Shown here one piece after another: positions 26,715-36,026 of a DNA stretch of 64,000 bases. The notes under the pieces are model-generated. The model had not been told where the DNA came from. It ran no database searches and saw only the letters and a program-made list of their open reading frames with translations. Origin of the DNA: Parahoeflea alexandrii (GTDB taxonomy: Bacteria; Pseudomonadota; Alphaproteobacteria; Rhizobiales; Rhizobiaceae); the NCBI RefSeq assembly GCF_024105735.1, contig NZ_JAAAML010000001.1, positions 1,187,809-1,251,808 on the forward strand. Reading direction: 5' to 3'. Made by a program: the position numbers and the translations under genes. How positions within the stretch are numbered: position 1 is the stretch's first letter; each line of letters starts with the position of its first letter.

Positions 26715-27743
26715 TCAGCTCTTGGCGTGGTTCTTCTGGCGGAATTCGCTCGGTGTCATCGCGTACCAGCGGATGGCGGATCGCGTGAAGGCGGCTGGCG
26801 CCGAGAAGCCCAGCTTGTAGCCGATGCTGGACAGTGTCAGCTTGGTCTCCAGCAACAACCGTGTTGCCATTTCCCTGCGGCAGTCATCAATGATGGCCTG
26901 CATGCTTGTTCCCGCTTCGTTGAGCCGTCGCTGCAGCGTGCGGGAACTCATGCCGAGCCGCTCGGCTTCGCTGGCCAGCGTCGGTGTGTTGTGTTCCAGG
27001 TTCTCGGCCACATGCAGCCTGACGGCGGCAACCGGATCGGTCGCATCTGTCCGGCGCAATTCGATGGCATCCATCTGTTGAGACATCATCCCAAACAGTT
27101 GCGGATCGGCATTCGGATTGGCCCGATTGAGGAGTTCCGCGGGAATGACGAGTGCGTTGACAGGCGCCCTGAAATTGATCTTTCGGGTCAGCAACTGTTT
27201 GTGGTAATTGACGTTTTTTGGCCTGTCCCGCTCGAGTTCCAGTTGCATCTGTTGCACGTCGTCACCAAGGAAGGCGCGGAAGTGATTGAAGGTCTGTGCG
27301 GTACTCATATCGACATACTGGTCGCGATGCAGGATCAGTGGTGAGTAAGTCCATTCAAAATGTGCGGTTCTCGGGCCAATTTCCAAAGTACAGATGGCCG
27401 TTTCGCTTACCTTTTGAAGGTTGCGGCCCATGAAAACCAGGCAATCGCGCAGGGTGGGCGCATTCATCATCGCATAGCCGAAGGGCCCCGTTGATCCCTT
27501 CACGAACATCGCCGCCGATTTGAGCCCGAACAACTCGTCACCGGAGATCAGCGCAAGTGCCTCCATGTAGCGGCACACCCGGTCGAGGCTGACGCGCTGG
27601 TTGATGATTCCAAACCGTTCCGGGTCGAGTCCGCAGGCTCTGGCGATCGGGTCTGAATCAATGCCGATGCTTGCTGCATGCCGGTTGATGCCGGAGGCGA
27701 TTCCGGCGGCGACTTCAAACTGGTCTGCCAGAGTTGGCTTCAT
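26715..27743 (-). CDS. AraC-family transcriptional regulator
   Basis: A 342-residue regulator with an N-terminal arabinose-binding-like domain (PF12625 type, as in OruR) and a C-terminal AraC HTH: EAERLGMSSRTLQRRLNEAG, then LSSIGYKLGFSAPAAFTRSA and the WYAMTPSEFR signature. The ATG at 27743 opens MKPTLADQFEVAAG. It is divergent from a PAS-like gene starting 117 bases away. The target is unknown. Confidence 0.87.
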   Translation of the reverse strand: MKPTLADQFEVAAGIASGINRHAASIGIDSDPIARACGLDPERFGIINQRVSLDRVCRYMEALALISGDELFGLKSAAMFVKGSTGPFGYAMMNAPTLRDCLVFMGRNLQKVSETAICTLEIGPRTAHFEWTYSPLILHRDQYVDMSTAQTFNHFRAFLGDDVQQMQLELERDRPKNVNYHKQLLTRKINFRAPVNALVIPAELLNRANPNADPQLFGMMSQQMDAIELRRTDATDPVAAVRLHVAENLEHNTPTLASEAERLGMSSRTLQRRLNEAGTSMQAIIDDCRREMATRLLLETKLTLSSIGYKLGFSAPAAFTRSAIRWYAMTPSEFRQKNHAKS

Positions 27744-27860
27744 GAAATGGCGTCCAAGGTGAAGACATCGGCGTATCAAGTAAACGCTGAACCGGCGACC
27801 TTGTCGAGATCAAAGCTATTGTGTCGCCATCGAGTGCCTTGAAAAGAGTGCATTACTGCA

Positions 27861-28331
27861 ATGAACAACCATAATCCCGACACAGCTTTGCACCTATCGT
27901 CAAAAGTGCATCCCAGGATCCGGGCCTTTCATGCTCTTTGGCTCGCAAAAGCCGGGCAGGGGCTGCCTCTCTCGTCCGATTTCGACGTGACCGCGCTGAG
28001 CGGGGAATATCCTTTGCTTGCGCGGATTGGTGTCGATGGGGATGAGTCGCTTGTCTGGCGTGAGGTTGCCGCTGGCCAGCGCTGGCCTTTCGGACCGCCG
28101 GTCACCGGAAGACCGGTGCAGGAAGCTGTTCCGCCGCTGAGCATCAGGCGGGTGATGAGTTCCTTCAGGCAAACATTGTCGGCTGGAATCCCGGATTATT
28201 TCGAAACGACATCGTGGATGCACGGTGGACGCACCGTCTCGCTGGCAAGGCTGGTCGCGCCGCTGGCGGCCGGGGCCGGTCGAGAGTTGATCGCCTTCTG
28301 GGAGGTGATGGAGCCTCCGGCTGTGCTGTGA
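27861..28331 (+). CDS. PAS_5-like hypothetical protein
   Basis: A 156-residue cytoplasmic protein. The pattern FHALWLAKAGQGLPLSSDFD, then YPLLARIGVDG and SLVWREVAAG, resembles the PAS_5 (PF07310) sensor fold common in alphaproteobacteria. No output domain is attached. It is divergent from the AraC regulator. Role unknown; small stand-alone PAS proteins may act as partners for other regulators. Confidence 0.55.
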   Translation: MNNHNPDTALHLSSKVHPRIRAFHALWLAKAGQGLPLSSDFDVTALSGEYPLLARIGVDGDESLVWREVAAGQRWPFGPPVTGRPVQEAVPPLSIRRVMSSFRQTLSAGIPDYFETTSWMHGGRTVSLARLVAPLAAGAGRELIAFWEVMEPPAVL

Positions 28332-28494
28332 CCAACTGTCGCCTCCTGCCCGCAGCCGCGGGAAACGGCTTTCCGAAATTTATTTTAAGCCTATAGTATC
28401 TCGGGTATTCCGTGTTAAAGAAGACGCAGAGGCTGTAACATGCCCTTGAACAGGGGCGGAACGCTGCCCTTCTGGATCAAATTGGAGTCTTGCA

Positions 28495-29709
28495 ATGTCC
28501 GTTTCTCCCGCCGTATCGATCAAATCCGCGAAATCGTCCTTTCAATGGGAGGATCCGTTTCTGATCACTGATCAGCTCACCGAGGAGGAACGGATGATCG
28601 CCGACGCGGCGCGGGCGTTCGCTGCCGACAAGCTGATGCCACGGGTGACGGATGCGTATCTCAACGAGGTGACCGACCGCGAGATCTTCTCGGAAATGGG
28701 GGAGGCGGGTCTGCTCGGCGTCACGGTTCCCGAACAGTATGGCGGGGCAGAGGCCGGCTATGTTTCCTACGGCCTGGTGGCGCGTGAAGTCGAACGAATC
28801 GATTCCGGTTATCGCTCGATGATGAGCGTGCAGTCGTCCTTGGTGATGTACCCGATCCAGGCTTACGGCAGCGAAGAGCAGCGGATGAAATACCTGCCTA
28901 AACTCGCCAGCGGCGAGTGGGTCGGCTGCTTCGGCCTGACCGAACCGGATGCGGGGTCCGATCCGGGCGGCATGAAGACCCGCGCCAAAAAGGTCGATGG
29001 CGGCTATGTGCTCAATGGTTCGAAGATGTGGATCTCGAATGCGCCGATTGCCGATGTGTTCGTGGTCTGGGCCAAGTCGGAAGCCCATGGCGGCGAGATC
29101 CGCGGCTTCGTGCTGGAAAAGGGCATGAAGGGGCTGTCGGCGCCGAAGATCGGCGGCAAGCTCTCGCTTCGCGCCTCGATCACTGGCGAGATCGTCATGG
29201 ACAATGTAGAAGTTGGTGAAGACGCGCTGCTGCCGAACGTGTCGGGCCTGAAGGGACCTTTCGGCTGTCTCAACCGGGCCCGCTACGGCATCTCCTGGGG
29301 TGCGATGGGTGCGGCGGAAGACTGCTGGCACCGGGCGCGGCAGTATGGTCTCGACCGGCACCAGTTCAACAAGCCGCTGGCCGGCACGCAGCTCTATCAG
29401 AAGAAGCTCGCCGACATGCAGACCGAAATCGCGCTCGGGCTTCAGGGCTCGCTTCGCGTCGGTCGGCTGATGGACGAGGGCCGCTTCGCGCCGGAAATGA
29501 TCTCGATCGTCAAGCGCAACAATTGCGGCAAGGCGCTCGACATCGCCCGGATGGCGCGCGACATGCACGGCGGCAACGGCATCCAGGCCGAGTACCACGT
29601 CATGCGCCACGCGCAGAATCTGGAAACCGTCAACACCTACGAGGGCACGCATGATGTTCATGCGCTGATCCTCGGACGGGCGCAAACCGGCATTCAGGCG
29701 TTTTTCTGA
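28495..29709 (+). CDS. gcdH: Glutaryl-CoA dehydrogenase
   Basis: FAD enzyme that oxidises and decarboxylates glutaryl-CoA to crotonyl-CoA in lysine, tryptophan and benzoate catabolism. The 404-residue protein has acyl-CoA dehydrogenase motifs [16 protein letters not shown] and [18 protein letters not shown], the catalytic glutamate in [16 protein letters not shown], and an arginine-rich substrate region typical of GCDH. A terminator follows at 29737-29762. No lysine-degradation genes are adjacent. The monocistronic layout is common in rhizobia. Confidence 0.93.
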   Translation: MSVSPAVSIKSAKSSFQWEDPFLITDQLTEEERMIADAARAFAADKLMPRVTDAYLNEVTDREIFSEMGEAGLLGVTVPEQYGGAEAGYVSYGLVAREVERIDSGYRSMMSVQSSLVMYPIQAYGSEEQRMKYLPKLASGEWVGCFGLTEPDAGSDPGGMKTRAKKVDGGYVLNGSKMWISNAPIADVFVVWAKSEAHGGEIRGFVLEKGMKGLSAPKIGGKLSLRASITGEIVMDNVEVGEDALLPNVSGLKGPFGCLNRARYGISWGAMGAAEDCWHRARQYGLDRHQFNKPLAGTQLYQKKLADMQTEIALGLQGSLRVGRLMDEGRFAPEMISIVKRNNCGKALDIARMARDMHGGNGIQAEYHVMRHAQNLETVNTYEGTHDVHALILGRAQTGIQAFF

Positions 29710-29736
29710 GCGCTTCGGCTTGGTGAAATCTGACAG

Positions 29737-29762
29737 GGCGGACCCTCGGGTCCGCCTTTTTT
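29737..29762 (+). terminator. Rho-independent terminator of gcdH
   Basis: GGCGGACC (29737-29744) and GGTCCGCC (29749-29756) form an eight-base stem with a CTCG loop, followed by six T residues. It lies 28 bases after the gcdH stop. Confidence 0.92.
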
Positions 29763-29802
29763 GTTGGCTGTAGCGCAAGATGCAGTTTCAGCGTGGAAAA
29801 GG

Positions 29803-29830
29803 CCGCTGCGAGATGATCTCGCGGCGTTTT
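29803..29830 (+). terminator. Second hairpin downstream of gcdH
   Basis: GCGAGAT and ATCTCGC pair around a single base, with GCC/GGC and a wobble extending the stem, followed by TTTT. It may back up the first terminator. Confidence 0.5.
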
Positions 29831-29992
29831 GTACCATTCTGCAGGCGTGAGTCTCGCCTCAGGCAGCCAGCAAGCTGAAATCCGACAAAATCCACCTAAA
29901 AAGAACATGCTAAAATTCACGCTTCCGCAATACCTGCTGACATATGCATAATACGGCATGCAAGAATGCATCCGGTTTGTTCAGGTCACCAA

Positions 29993-30919
29993 ATGCTCAC
30001 ACGCATTCCAAAGACTGAAGTCAGAAGAGGCATGTATGTTGAAGCCGTGGAGTGTCCGGTCGTGTCCTTCGGCAGACGCCGCTTCATTCTTGACTCCGAC
30101 GATGAACTGGCGGAAATCCTGAAAAGTCCCGCAGATTATGTTCTCATCAATACGGCTCGCGGAGCTGTTGGCAGCGCCCTGGCGAAAGGGGCAGCCACCG
30201 AGCAAATGCGCCCGCCTCTTTCGCCAGAGCAGGCACGCAGCGAGGCCGCGGCCACGGTGGCGCGCTCGACAAAGATTCTCAAGGCCGAACTCATCGGTCT
30301 GGTTACCGGCGATCCCTTCGACCTGGCAAGCATCAAGCCGGTGGTGGAAGAAATCACCCAGGCGGATGATCAGACGTCGTCGTTCTTCTTCGAGGTCACC
30401 CGGCTCAAGCACAAGGACGAAACCACATTCCAGCATTCGCTGGCGGTGAGCATCCTGATGGGAAAACTCGGCGATGCGCTGGATCTTGATTTTGAAACCG
30501 TTGAACTGCTGATCGTTGCCGGTTTGCTGCACGATATCGGCAAGCTGACGATTGCGACGGGGATCCTGCAGAAGCAGGGCTCGTTGACTGTGTCCGAGCG
30601 CGCCACAATCAAAAGCCACCCGAGGCGTGGCCACCGGATCCTCAAGTCCCATTCCGCTATCCCCGAAGAGGTGCTGGAAATCTGCCTGCACCATCATGAA
30701 TCGCTTGACGGCCGCGGTTATCCATCGCGGCTGGCCGGGGCCGATATCAACCAACTGGTGCGGATTTGCACCGTCTGCGATGTCTTCGATGCGCTGACCT
30801 CGATCCGGCCCTACAAGCAGGGCTGGAGTGCAGGCAAGGCGCTTGGGTGGATGTTCGAGCGCAACAATCAGTTCGACCGCAAGTTGGTGCTCCGTCTTGG
30901 TGCCATCATCAAGTCCTGA
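29993..30919 (+). CDS. HD-GYP domain phosphodiesterase
   Basis: A 308-residue soluble protein likely to hydrolyse cyclic di-GMP. An N-terminal DUF3391-like domain (VRRGMYVEAVECPV) precedes the HD-GYP domain with VAGLLHDIGKLTIATGIL and HHHESLDGRGYPSRLAG, including the intact GYP triplet. No receiver or membrane domain is present. The ATG at 29993 fits the usual DUF3391 opening. The next gene is a chemoreceptor, hinting at motility or surface-lifestyle control. Confidence 0.88.
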   Translation: MLTRIPKTEVRRGMYVEAVECPVVSFGRRRFILDSDDELAEILKSPADYVLINTARGAVGSALAKGAATEQMRPPLSPEQARSEAAATVARSTKILKAELIGLVTGDPFDLASIKPVVEEITQADDQTSSFFFEVTRLKHKDETTFQHSLAVSILMGKLGDALDLDFETVELLIVAGLLHDIGKLTIATGILQKQGSLTVSERATIKSHPRRGHRILKSHSAIPEEVLEICLHHHESLDGRGYPSRLAGADINQLVRICTVCDVFDALTSIRPYKQGWSAGKALGWMFERNNQFDRKLVLRLGAIIKS

Positions 30920-31189
30920 GGCTTGGCGGTGAGCTTCGAAAGTCTTCGTCCCGCGACACGAATGCCGGTTTGCTTGTGCGGGCATGGGCTTTTTGATGAC
31001 CGCGAAATCAACGCCTGTTGCTGCTGCTGCGACGGCGGGAGCACATAGGCTGCGTGGCGGTGTCGAGCTCGTCAAAAAACTCGTTCTGACCGCCGTTGCC
31101 GATAAGTTTTGGTTAACAAAGGCTAATTAAGAGTAGCGAGAACTTGGGTTGGAGAAAACCCACGCGTTTCTTGGTTTGAGGAGAATGAA

Positions 31190-32542
31190 GTGGGCCTTCC
31201 AGCAAGTGTCAGTGTTCAGGCGGATGTTTCGGAAACGGAAACCCTGCTCGAGTGTATCAAATCGGCCATCAATGACGATTTCACGCGTGAGCCGCAGGGG
31301 TCGGATGAACTGTCGCGGTCCGTTGCCGCGCTTATTCGCCGCTGCCGCGACCGGTCCTCGTCCGAGCTTGACGATGTCGTCAAGACCTCGATCAGTGTCA
31401 ATGAGACCGCGGCGATGTCGGCCAAGCTGCTCTATGACCTGCGTCATATCGATGGCGAGGCACAAGGGATTGCTGCCGCTGCGGAAGAGATGGCTGCCAC
31501 TGTGAACGAGGTGGCGCAGCATGGCGAGGAGATCAGGAACAATGTCCGGCGCGCCAATGAAGCCAGCAGCATCAGCGAAGAGGCTCTGAGCGAAACTGCC
31601 AAGAGCATGTCGACCATCAACCAGGCGCTGGTGGAAACCAGCGCCGGCATCGGCGTGGTCGAGGAACTGGGCACCAACATCTCGGCGATTGCCGCCGACA
31701 TCCGCAAGATCGCCTCGCAGACCAACATTCTGGCGATCAACGCGGCTGTCGAGGCTGCCCGCGCTGGCGAGGCCGGTCGTGGCTTTGCGGTGATCGCCGC
31801 CGAGGTCAAGGCACTGTCCGACCGGACCGCGGTCGCAACACAGGAAATCGGTGAAATCGTCACTCGCCTGCACAGCGGACTGAGCGGCATGGTGAGCGCG
31901 ATGGATACGAGCCGGGCCTCGGCACAGAATGGCGATGCGGCGCTTGCCAATCTTCGCACGGCGCTTTCAAAGGCATCTCAGGAACTCAGTGATGTGATTG
32001 CCAATGCGGACCACATCGCGGTGGCGCTGGAACAGCAAAAGGAAGCGTCGCAGAGCGTCGCCAGTGGAATCGGTACCGTTGCCATGAGTTCCAGCAATTC
32101 GCTGGAACAGCTGGAAAACCTGGTCGACTGCATGGATGACGCGCAGGCGGGTATCAACTCGCGGCTGCTCTATCTCGGCAAGGCGAATTTCCCCAACAAG
32201 ATCGTCAAGCTGGCGCAATCGGACCATGTGATCTGGAAGCGGCGTCTGGCCAACATGATCATCGGGCGGGAGGGGCTCAAGGCGGACGAACTTGCCAATC
32301 ACCACAATTGCCGGCTGGGCAAATGGTATGACGGGCTTCGCAACACCGTCATCGGCTCCAACTCTGATTTCATCGCGCTTGAGGCGCCGCACGCAGCTGT
32401 CCACCAGCATGGCATCGAAGCAGCACGGAAGTTCAACGCCGGCAATGTGAAAGGTGCCCTGGGCGAGATCGACATGGTCAACGTGGCTTCGGAAAAGGTG
32501 CTGGCCGGGCTGAAGAAACTCGAGCGAATCCCGATCGATTGA
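31190..32542 (+). CDS. Soluble chemoreceptor with zinc-binding CZB domain
   Basis: A 450-residue methyl-accepting chemotaxis protein without transmembrane helices. The signalling domain is clear: a coiled coil around [20 protein letters not shown] and the hairpin tip [20 protein letters not shown]. The C-terminal CZB domain has the expected His and Cys residues in [13 protein letters not shown] and [13 protein letters not shown], and these bind zinc. In related proteins this senses oxidants such as hypochlorous acid. Start is GTG at 31190, after GAGGAGAATGAA. Confidence 0.9.
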   Translation: MGLPASVSVQADVSETETLLECIKSAINDDFTREPQGSDELSRSVAALIRRCRDRSSSELDDVVKTSISVNETAAMSAKLLYDLRHIDGEAQGIAAAAEEMAATVNEVAQHGEEIRNNVRRANEASSISEEALSETAKSMSTINQALVETSAGIGVVEELGTNISAIAADIRKIASQTNILAINAAVEAARAGEAGRGFAVIAAEVKALSDRTAVATQEIGEIVTRLHSGLSGMVSAMDTSRASAQNGDAALANLRTALSKASQELSDVIANADHIAVALEQQKEASQSVASGIGTVAMSSSNSLEQLENLVDCMDDAQAGINSRLLYLGKANFPNKIVKLAQSDHVIWKRRLANMIIGREGLKADELANHHNCRLGKWYDGLRNTVIGSNSDFIALEAPHAAVHQHGIEAARKFNAGNVKGALGEIDMVNVASEKVLAGLKKLERIPID

Positions 32543-32664
32543 TCGGGGCGAGCGCTGCGGTCGCTTTCCTTCGCGTCCTCGATCGGGTCGTGTCGCGGGT
32601 TTTTCCGGTGGATGGTATTCGTCAGATTGCATGTGTAGGATGATCTCCGGGAAGGAGACAGGCC

Positions 32665-33999
32665 TTGCATGGAGCGAGACTGACGGGCATTGCGCTGATT
32701 TTCGTATGCCAATTGCTGGCGGCCATCGGCAGCCGGGCGCAGGAGACCGCATCCGAGGTCGGTGCCTCCGGTGATGCGGTGGCGCGCATCGGCGTGCTGG
32801 CCTATCGCGGCAACAGGGCCGCAATTGCGGACTGGACACCGCTTTCGGCCTATCTCAGTGACAGTGTCGATGGCTGGAGGTTCGAGCTGCTGCCGGTGAC
32901 CCTGTCATCTGTGGAGGGCGAGATCGAAGCCGGAAGACTGCATTTCCTGATCACCAATCCCGGTCATTATGTTGCGCTTTCCGCCCGGCATGATCTCAGT
33001 GCGATTGCCACAAGGGAGCGCTGGGCGGAACTCTCCGGTTCGCATTTGTCGCGGTTCGGAACCGCGATCATTGTTGCGAAAAACAGCGCGGTGGCCTCGC
33101 TCAACGATCTGAAGGGCAGGAAGGTGGCTGCGGTCAGTCCGGATGCGTTCGGCGGGTTCCAGATCGCCTGGAGCCAGATGCAGAAACAGGGGGTCGATGC
33201 GTTCCGCGATCTTGCTTCGCTGCGCTTCATGGGGTTTCCCCATGACGAGGTGATCGCCGCGGTGGCGCGGGGCGAGGTTGATGCCGGCATCATCCGTGCC
33301 GGGCTTCTGGAAATTCTCGCCGGCGACGGGCAGATCAAACTCGATGATTTCCGGGTTCTCAATCAGCAGGATCATCCCGGTTTTCCCTACAGGTCCAGCA
33401 GTCCGCTGTTTTCCGAATGGCCCTTCGCGGCGCTGCCGAAGGTTGACAAGAAACTGCGCGAGACGGTGTTGCTTGCATTGCTGCGAAGCCAGGAGACGGA
33501 GATCTCGGCCCGTTACGGATTGCGCGACCTGTGGTCGGCACCGCTTTCCTACGAGAACACGCGCAAGCTTGTTGGAAGCTACCAGGCAAGGGTAGCGCTT
33601 GCGACCGCCTCCAGTCCGGCTTCGCCGGTGCTTACGCCGGGGCTCCTGTTCGGCCTTGCGGCGCTTGCTGTCATGGGCGTGTCGGCGGCCCTGTTCCGTT
33701 CGCAGCGCCGGGTGGCGGCGCCCACCGCGGCAGCACATCAGCCTGAACCGCGCATGCCCGCGGAGTTTGAAGTCTACGAGGACCGGATGAAGCGGCTGAC
33801 CCAGCGCGAACGCGAGATCCTGGAGCTGATCTGCAACGGCAAGCAGACCCGGGCGATTGCCGTTGCTCTGGGGATCAGTCCGAAAACCGTCGAGTTTCAC
33901 CGGACCAATCTGCTGCACAAGACGGAAGCCGGAACCATGGCGCATCTGGTGCAGATCGCCACCCGCCTGGGCTACGACCAAGGGGTTTCCCTAGGCTGA
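32665..33999 (+). CDS. Membrane-spanning PhnD-type sensor fused to LuxR DNA-binding domain
   Basis: A 444-residue one-protein signalling design. Residues 1-25 look like a signal or anchor segment ending in ASRAQ-like sequence. Residues 40-300 match PhnD/TtrS-type periplasmic binding proteins (ARIGVLAYRGNRAAIADW, LKGRKVAAVSPDAFGGFQIA). One transmembrane helix lies at 324-344. A GerE/LuxR HTH occupies 376-436 (LTQREREILELICNGKQTRA, SPKTVEFHRTNLLHKT). PhnD-type domains normally feed a histidine kinase such as TtrS; here the kinase and receiver are absent. The start is TTG at 32665 with GGAG seven bases before it. Ligand and target are unknown. Confidence 0.85.
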   Translation: MHGARLTGIALIFVCQLLAAIGSRAQETASEVGASGDAVARIGVLAYRGNRAAIADWTPLSAYLSDSVDGWRFELLPVTLSSVEGEIEAGRLHFLITNPGHYVALSARHDLSAIATRERWAELSGSHLSRFGTAIIVAKNSAVASLNDLKGRKVAAVSPDAFGGFQIAWSQMQKQGVDAFRDLASLRFMGFPHDEVIAAVARGEVDAGIIRAGLLEILAGDGQIKLDDFRVLNQQDHPGFPYRSSSPLFSEWPFAALPKVDKKLRETVLLALLRSQETEISARYGLRDLWSAPLSYENTRKLVGSYQARVALATASSPASPVLTPGLLFGLAALAVMGVSAALFRSQRRVAAPTAAAHQPEPRMPAEFEVYEDRMKRLTQREREILELICNGKQTRAIAVALGISPKTVEFHRTNLLHKTEAGTMAHLVQIATRLGYDQGVSLG

Positions 34000-34114
34000 G
34001 AACGCGCAAAACACGCAGTCCTTCCAGTTAAGTTCGATCCTTGCTGATGCGACACTGTGAAGCGCGACGTTGTTACCCAGCGACGCGCGTCACAGTCACA
34101 TTCGGGAGGAACTC

Positions 34115-34579
34115 ATGCGACTTTTCACGAGACTTTTCACCGCGGTCACGATCACACTCGGACTGGTGCTGGCCATTGCCGGCAATGCGAGCGCCAATGA
34201 GCGCTATGGCAAGCAGAAGGTTGTCTACCACATCAATTACAATGGCGGCGAGGACGACAAGGCCTACCGCGGCGCGCTCAGAAACATCCAGAACCACATC
34301 AACGCGGTCGGCGCGGAGAACATGGAAATCCGGGTGGTGCTGCACGGCAACGGCCTGGGCCTGCTATCGCATGCCAAGACCAATGAGGCTCTGCAGGGTC
34401 AGGTGCTGAGCCTGAAGGGCCAGAATGTGGCGATCAATGTCTGTAACAATACGCTCAAGGGCCGCAAGATCAGCTACCAGGACGATCTCTTCGACGTGTT
34501 CGAGGAAGACATCGTGCCAAGCGGCGTGGCCGAACTCTCGCATCTCCAGCAGATGGGCTACACCTACATCAAGCCTTGA
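34115..34579 (+). CDS. Exported DsrE-family protein
   Basis: A 154-residue protein with a signal peptide (MRLFTRLFTAVTITLG, hydrophobic core, cleavage near GNASA-NE). The mature part is DsrE/DsrF/YchN-like: KVVYHINYNGGEDDKAYRGA, RVVLHGNGLGLL and NVAINVCNNTL, with one cysteine. Exported DsrE proteins are often linked to sulfur relay or thiosulfate metabolism, but none of those genes is nearby. GGGAGGA precedes the ATG at 34115. A strong terminator follows. Confidence 0.82.
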   Translation: MRLFTRLFTAVTITLGLVLAIAGNASANERYGKQKVVYHINYNGGEDDKAYRGALRNIQNHINAVGAENMEIRVVLHGNGLGLLSHAKTNEALQGQVLSLKGQNVAINVCNNTLKGRKISYQDDLFDVFEEDIVPSGVAELSHLQQMGYTYIKP

Positions 34580-34587
34580 AGTCGACT

Positions 34588-34619
34588 GGCCCGGTCCCGT
34601 GACGGGGCCGGGCCGTTTT
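34588..34619 (+). terminator. Rho-independent terminator of the dsrE-like gene
   Basis: A 12-base stem with one wobble (34588-34599 with 34603-34614), loop TGA, followed by GTTTTG. It starts nine bases after the stop. Confidence 0.88.
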
Positions 34620-34926
34620 GCCGCTGGCTTCTTCCAAGCTGCCCGGTGATTTCATGCACGCCGATTTCTCGAGGGCAAAACATTCGCCGGCGGTTTTTCG
34701 TGCTGGCCGCATCTGCTCTCCGAAGCGGCCAAGACCTGGCGCAGCGCAAGGGCGGCCTGCCTTGGGATTGGCTCTGGCCGCTTGGCTGCGCATGTTTCCG
34801 CACAGATGCGATCTGGGCATGCTCCGTGGCAGAGATGCCGCGAGCCAGCACCAAAAGCTTGTTATTCTGCAAATATTTGCCAAAGCTGCGGTGAGTGATC
34901 CTACGGCGAAGCTTGGGGCGATTCGA
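34620..34926. other. Upstream region of the HNH gene
   Basis: The frame of the HNH gene is open here, but the translation has no family resemblance and looks random until residue 104. I read it as a promoter region with falling GC content. No separate gene is seen. Confidence 0.5.
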
Positions 34927-35808
34927 ATGGTTGCGGCGGTTTTCTATCACAAGGCGGACAGTGCCTATGACGACCTGCCAGCACTCTATTACCATTTTCC
35001 CAGGCAATATCTTTCGAGGGTCGAGCAGGTTGTTGGGCGGTCTATCGTCTATTACGGCCCTTTGGGAAGCCAAGCGGGGCGTTTCTATTGGGCAACGGCA
35101 CTCTTGACGGGTATCCGCCAGGATCCGTTGCGAGCGGACCATTATTACGCAGATCTTGATCACTACATCGATTTCGATCGGATGGTTGGGTATCGAGAAA
35201 ACGGCGGCTTTGAGCGAAAACTGATCCTTGCAGATGGCAAGGTGAGCGGGGGGCGCGCGGTTCAGGCTGTTCGAGTGATCGGTGATGAAGAGTTTGATGC
35301 CATATTGACTGCAGGTTTGAGTGAACGGACACCCTGGCCCGAACGCTATGATGATGTCGAGCCTGGCATTGGATTTGACGACCAACCCCAAACGCCGCTT
35401 GTCCGCCCTTTCGTCGAGCAGTTGCTCAACCGACGTTTCCGGGATGTGAAATTCCGGCAGCACGTTCGGATTGCTTATGACCGGCGCTGTGCATTCACAG
35501 GCTTGAGGCTCATTAACGGAAAAGGCCGTCCAGAAGTTGAAGCAGCACACATCATGCCTGTTGAAAAGGACGGGCCAGATTCTGTGCAGAATGGTATCGC
35601 GCTGTCAGGAACGGTGCACTGGATGTTCGATCGTGGCCTGCTCTCGATGAGTGATGACTATACGATCTTGAGATCCCGGCATCTCAATCATGATGTTTCG
35701 CATCTTCTGAGGCCGGACATGAAAGCGCTGGTGCCAGAGGACCCGCGATTGCGACCACATCGGTACTATCTTGATTGGCACCGAACCAATTGTTTCAAGG
35801 CTGCTTGA
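34927..35808 (+). CDS. HNH endonuclease family protein (HNH_2 type)
   Basis: A 293-residue nuclease-like protein. The N-terminal part (DDLPALYYHFPRQYLSRVEQ, then SIVYYGPLG and GHYYADL-like DHYYADLDHYIDFDR) matches a common family of HNH proteins in proteobacterial accessory regions. The C-terminal HNH_2 domain shows YDRRCAFTGLRLINGKGRPE, EAAHIMPVEKDGPDSVQNGI and LSGTVHWMFDRGLLSM, with the H-N-H residues in place. The frame is open upstream to 34618 but only the part from 34927 resembles the family. Lower GC content than neighbours suggests mobility. Role could be defence or restriction. Confidence 0.8.
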   Translation: MVAAVFYHKADSAYDDLPALYYHFPRQYLSRVEQVVGRSIVYYGPLGSQAGRFYWATALLTGIRQDPLRADHYYADLDHYIDFDRMVGYRENGGFERKLILADGKVSGGRAVQAVRVIGDEEFDAILTAGLSERTPWPERYDDVEPGIGFDDQPQTPLVRPFVEQLLNRRFRDVKFRQHVRIAYDRRCAFTGLRLINGKGRPEVEAAHIMPVEKDGPDSVQNGIALSGTVHWMFDRGLLSMSDDYTILRSRHLNHDVSHLLRPDMKALVPEDPRLRPHRYYLDWHRTNCFKAA

Positions 35809-35961
35809 CTGTTCAGCTCCATCCGATCACCCGCGTCCCGCCTCGCTTTGCTTGACGCACTGTCCCTTTCGGCCCTCCAATGCGGTGAGGCCAGCGCAGG
35901 GGCGGGTGCATGAGTGGCGAACACGGAATATGACTTTAGTCACATAAATGTGTGTTGCATT

Positions 35962-35976
35962 TGCTGCATTGCAGCA
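35962..35976. promoter_or_regulatory. Palindrome resembling a PhaR site, upstream of the GNAT gene
   Basis: TGCTGCATTGCAGCA is a perfect 7+1+7 palindrome. It contains CTGC-ATT-GCAG, which fits the CTGC-N3/4-GCAG motif reported for PhaR of Rhodobacter sphaeroides. It lies about 50 bases before the GNAT start. Two phasin genes lie 0.8-1.6 kb further on. A second palindrome, TGACT-TT-AGTCA, is nearby on its left. Confidence 0.55.
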
Positions 35977-36026
35977 TTAGATCGTAGGCAGGATCTTTCG
36001 GGAGGAATGACCGTTGGAGGTCGACA

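Noticed and set aside
34618-34926. N-terminal extension of the HNH protein
   Set aside because: The first 103 residues look random and lack family resemblance; the family starts at the ATG at 34927.
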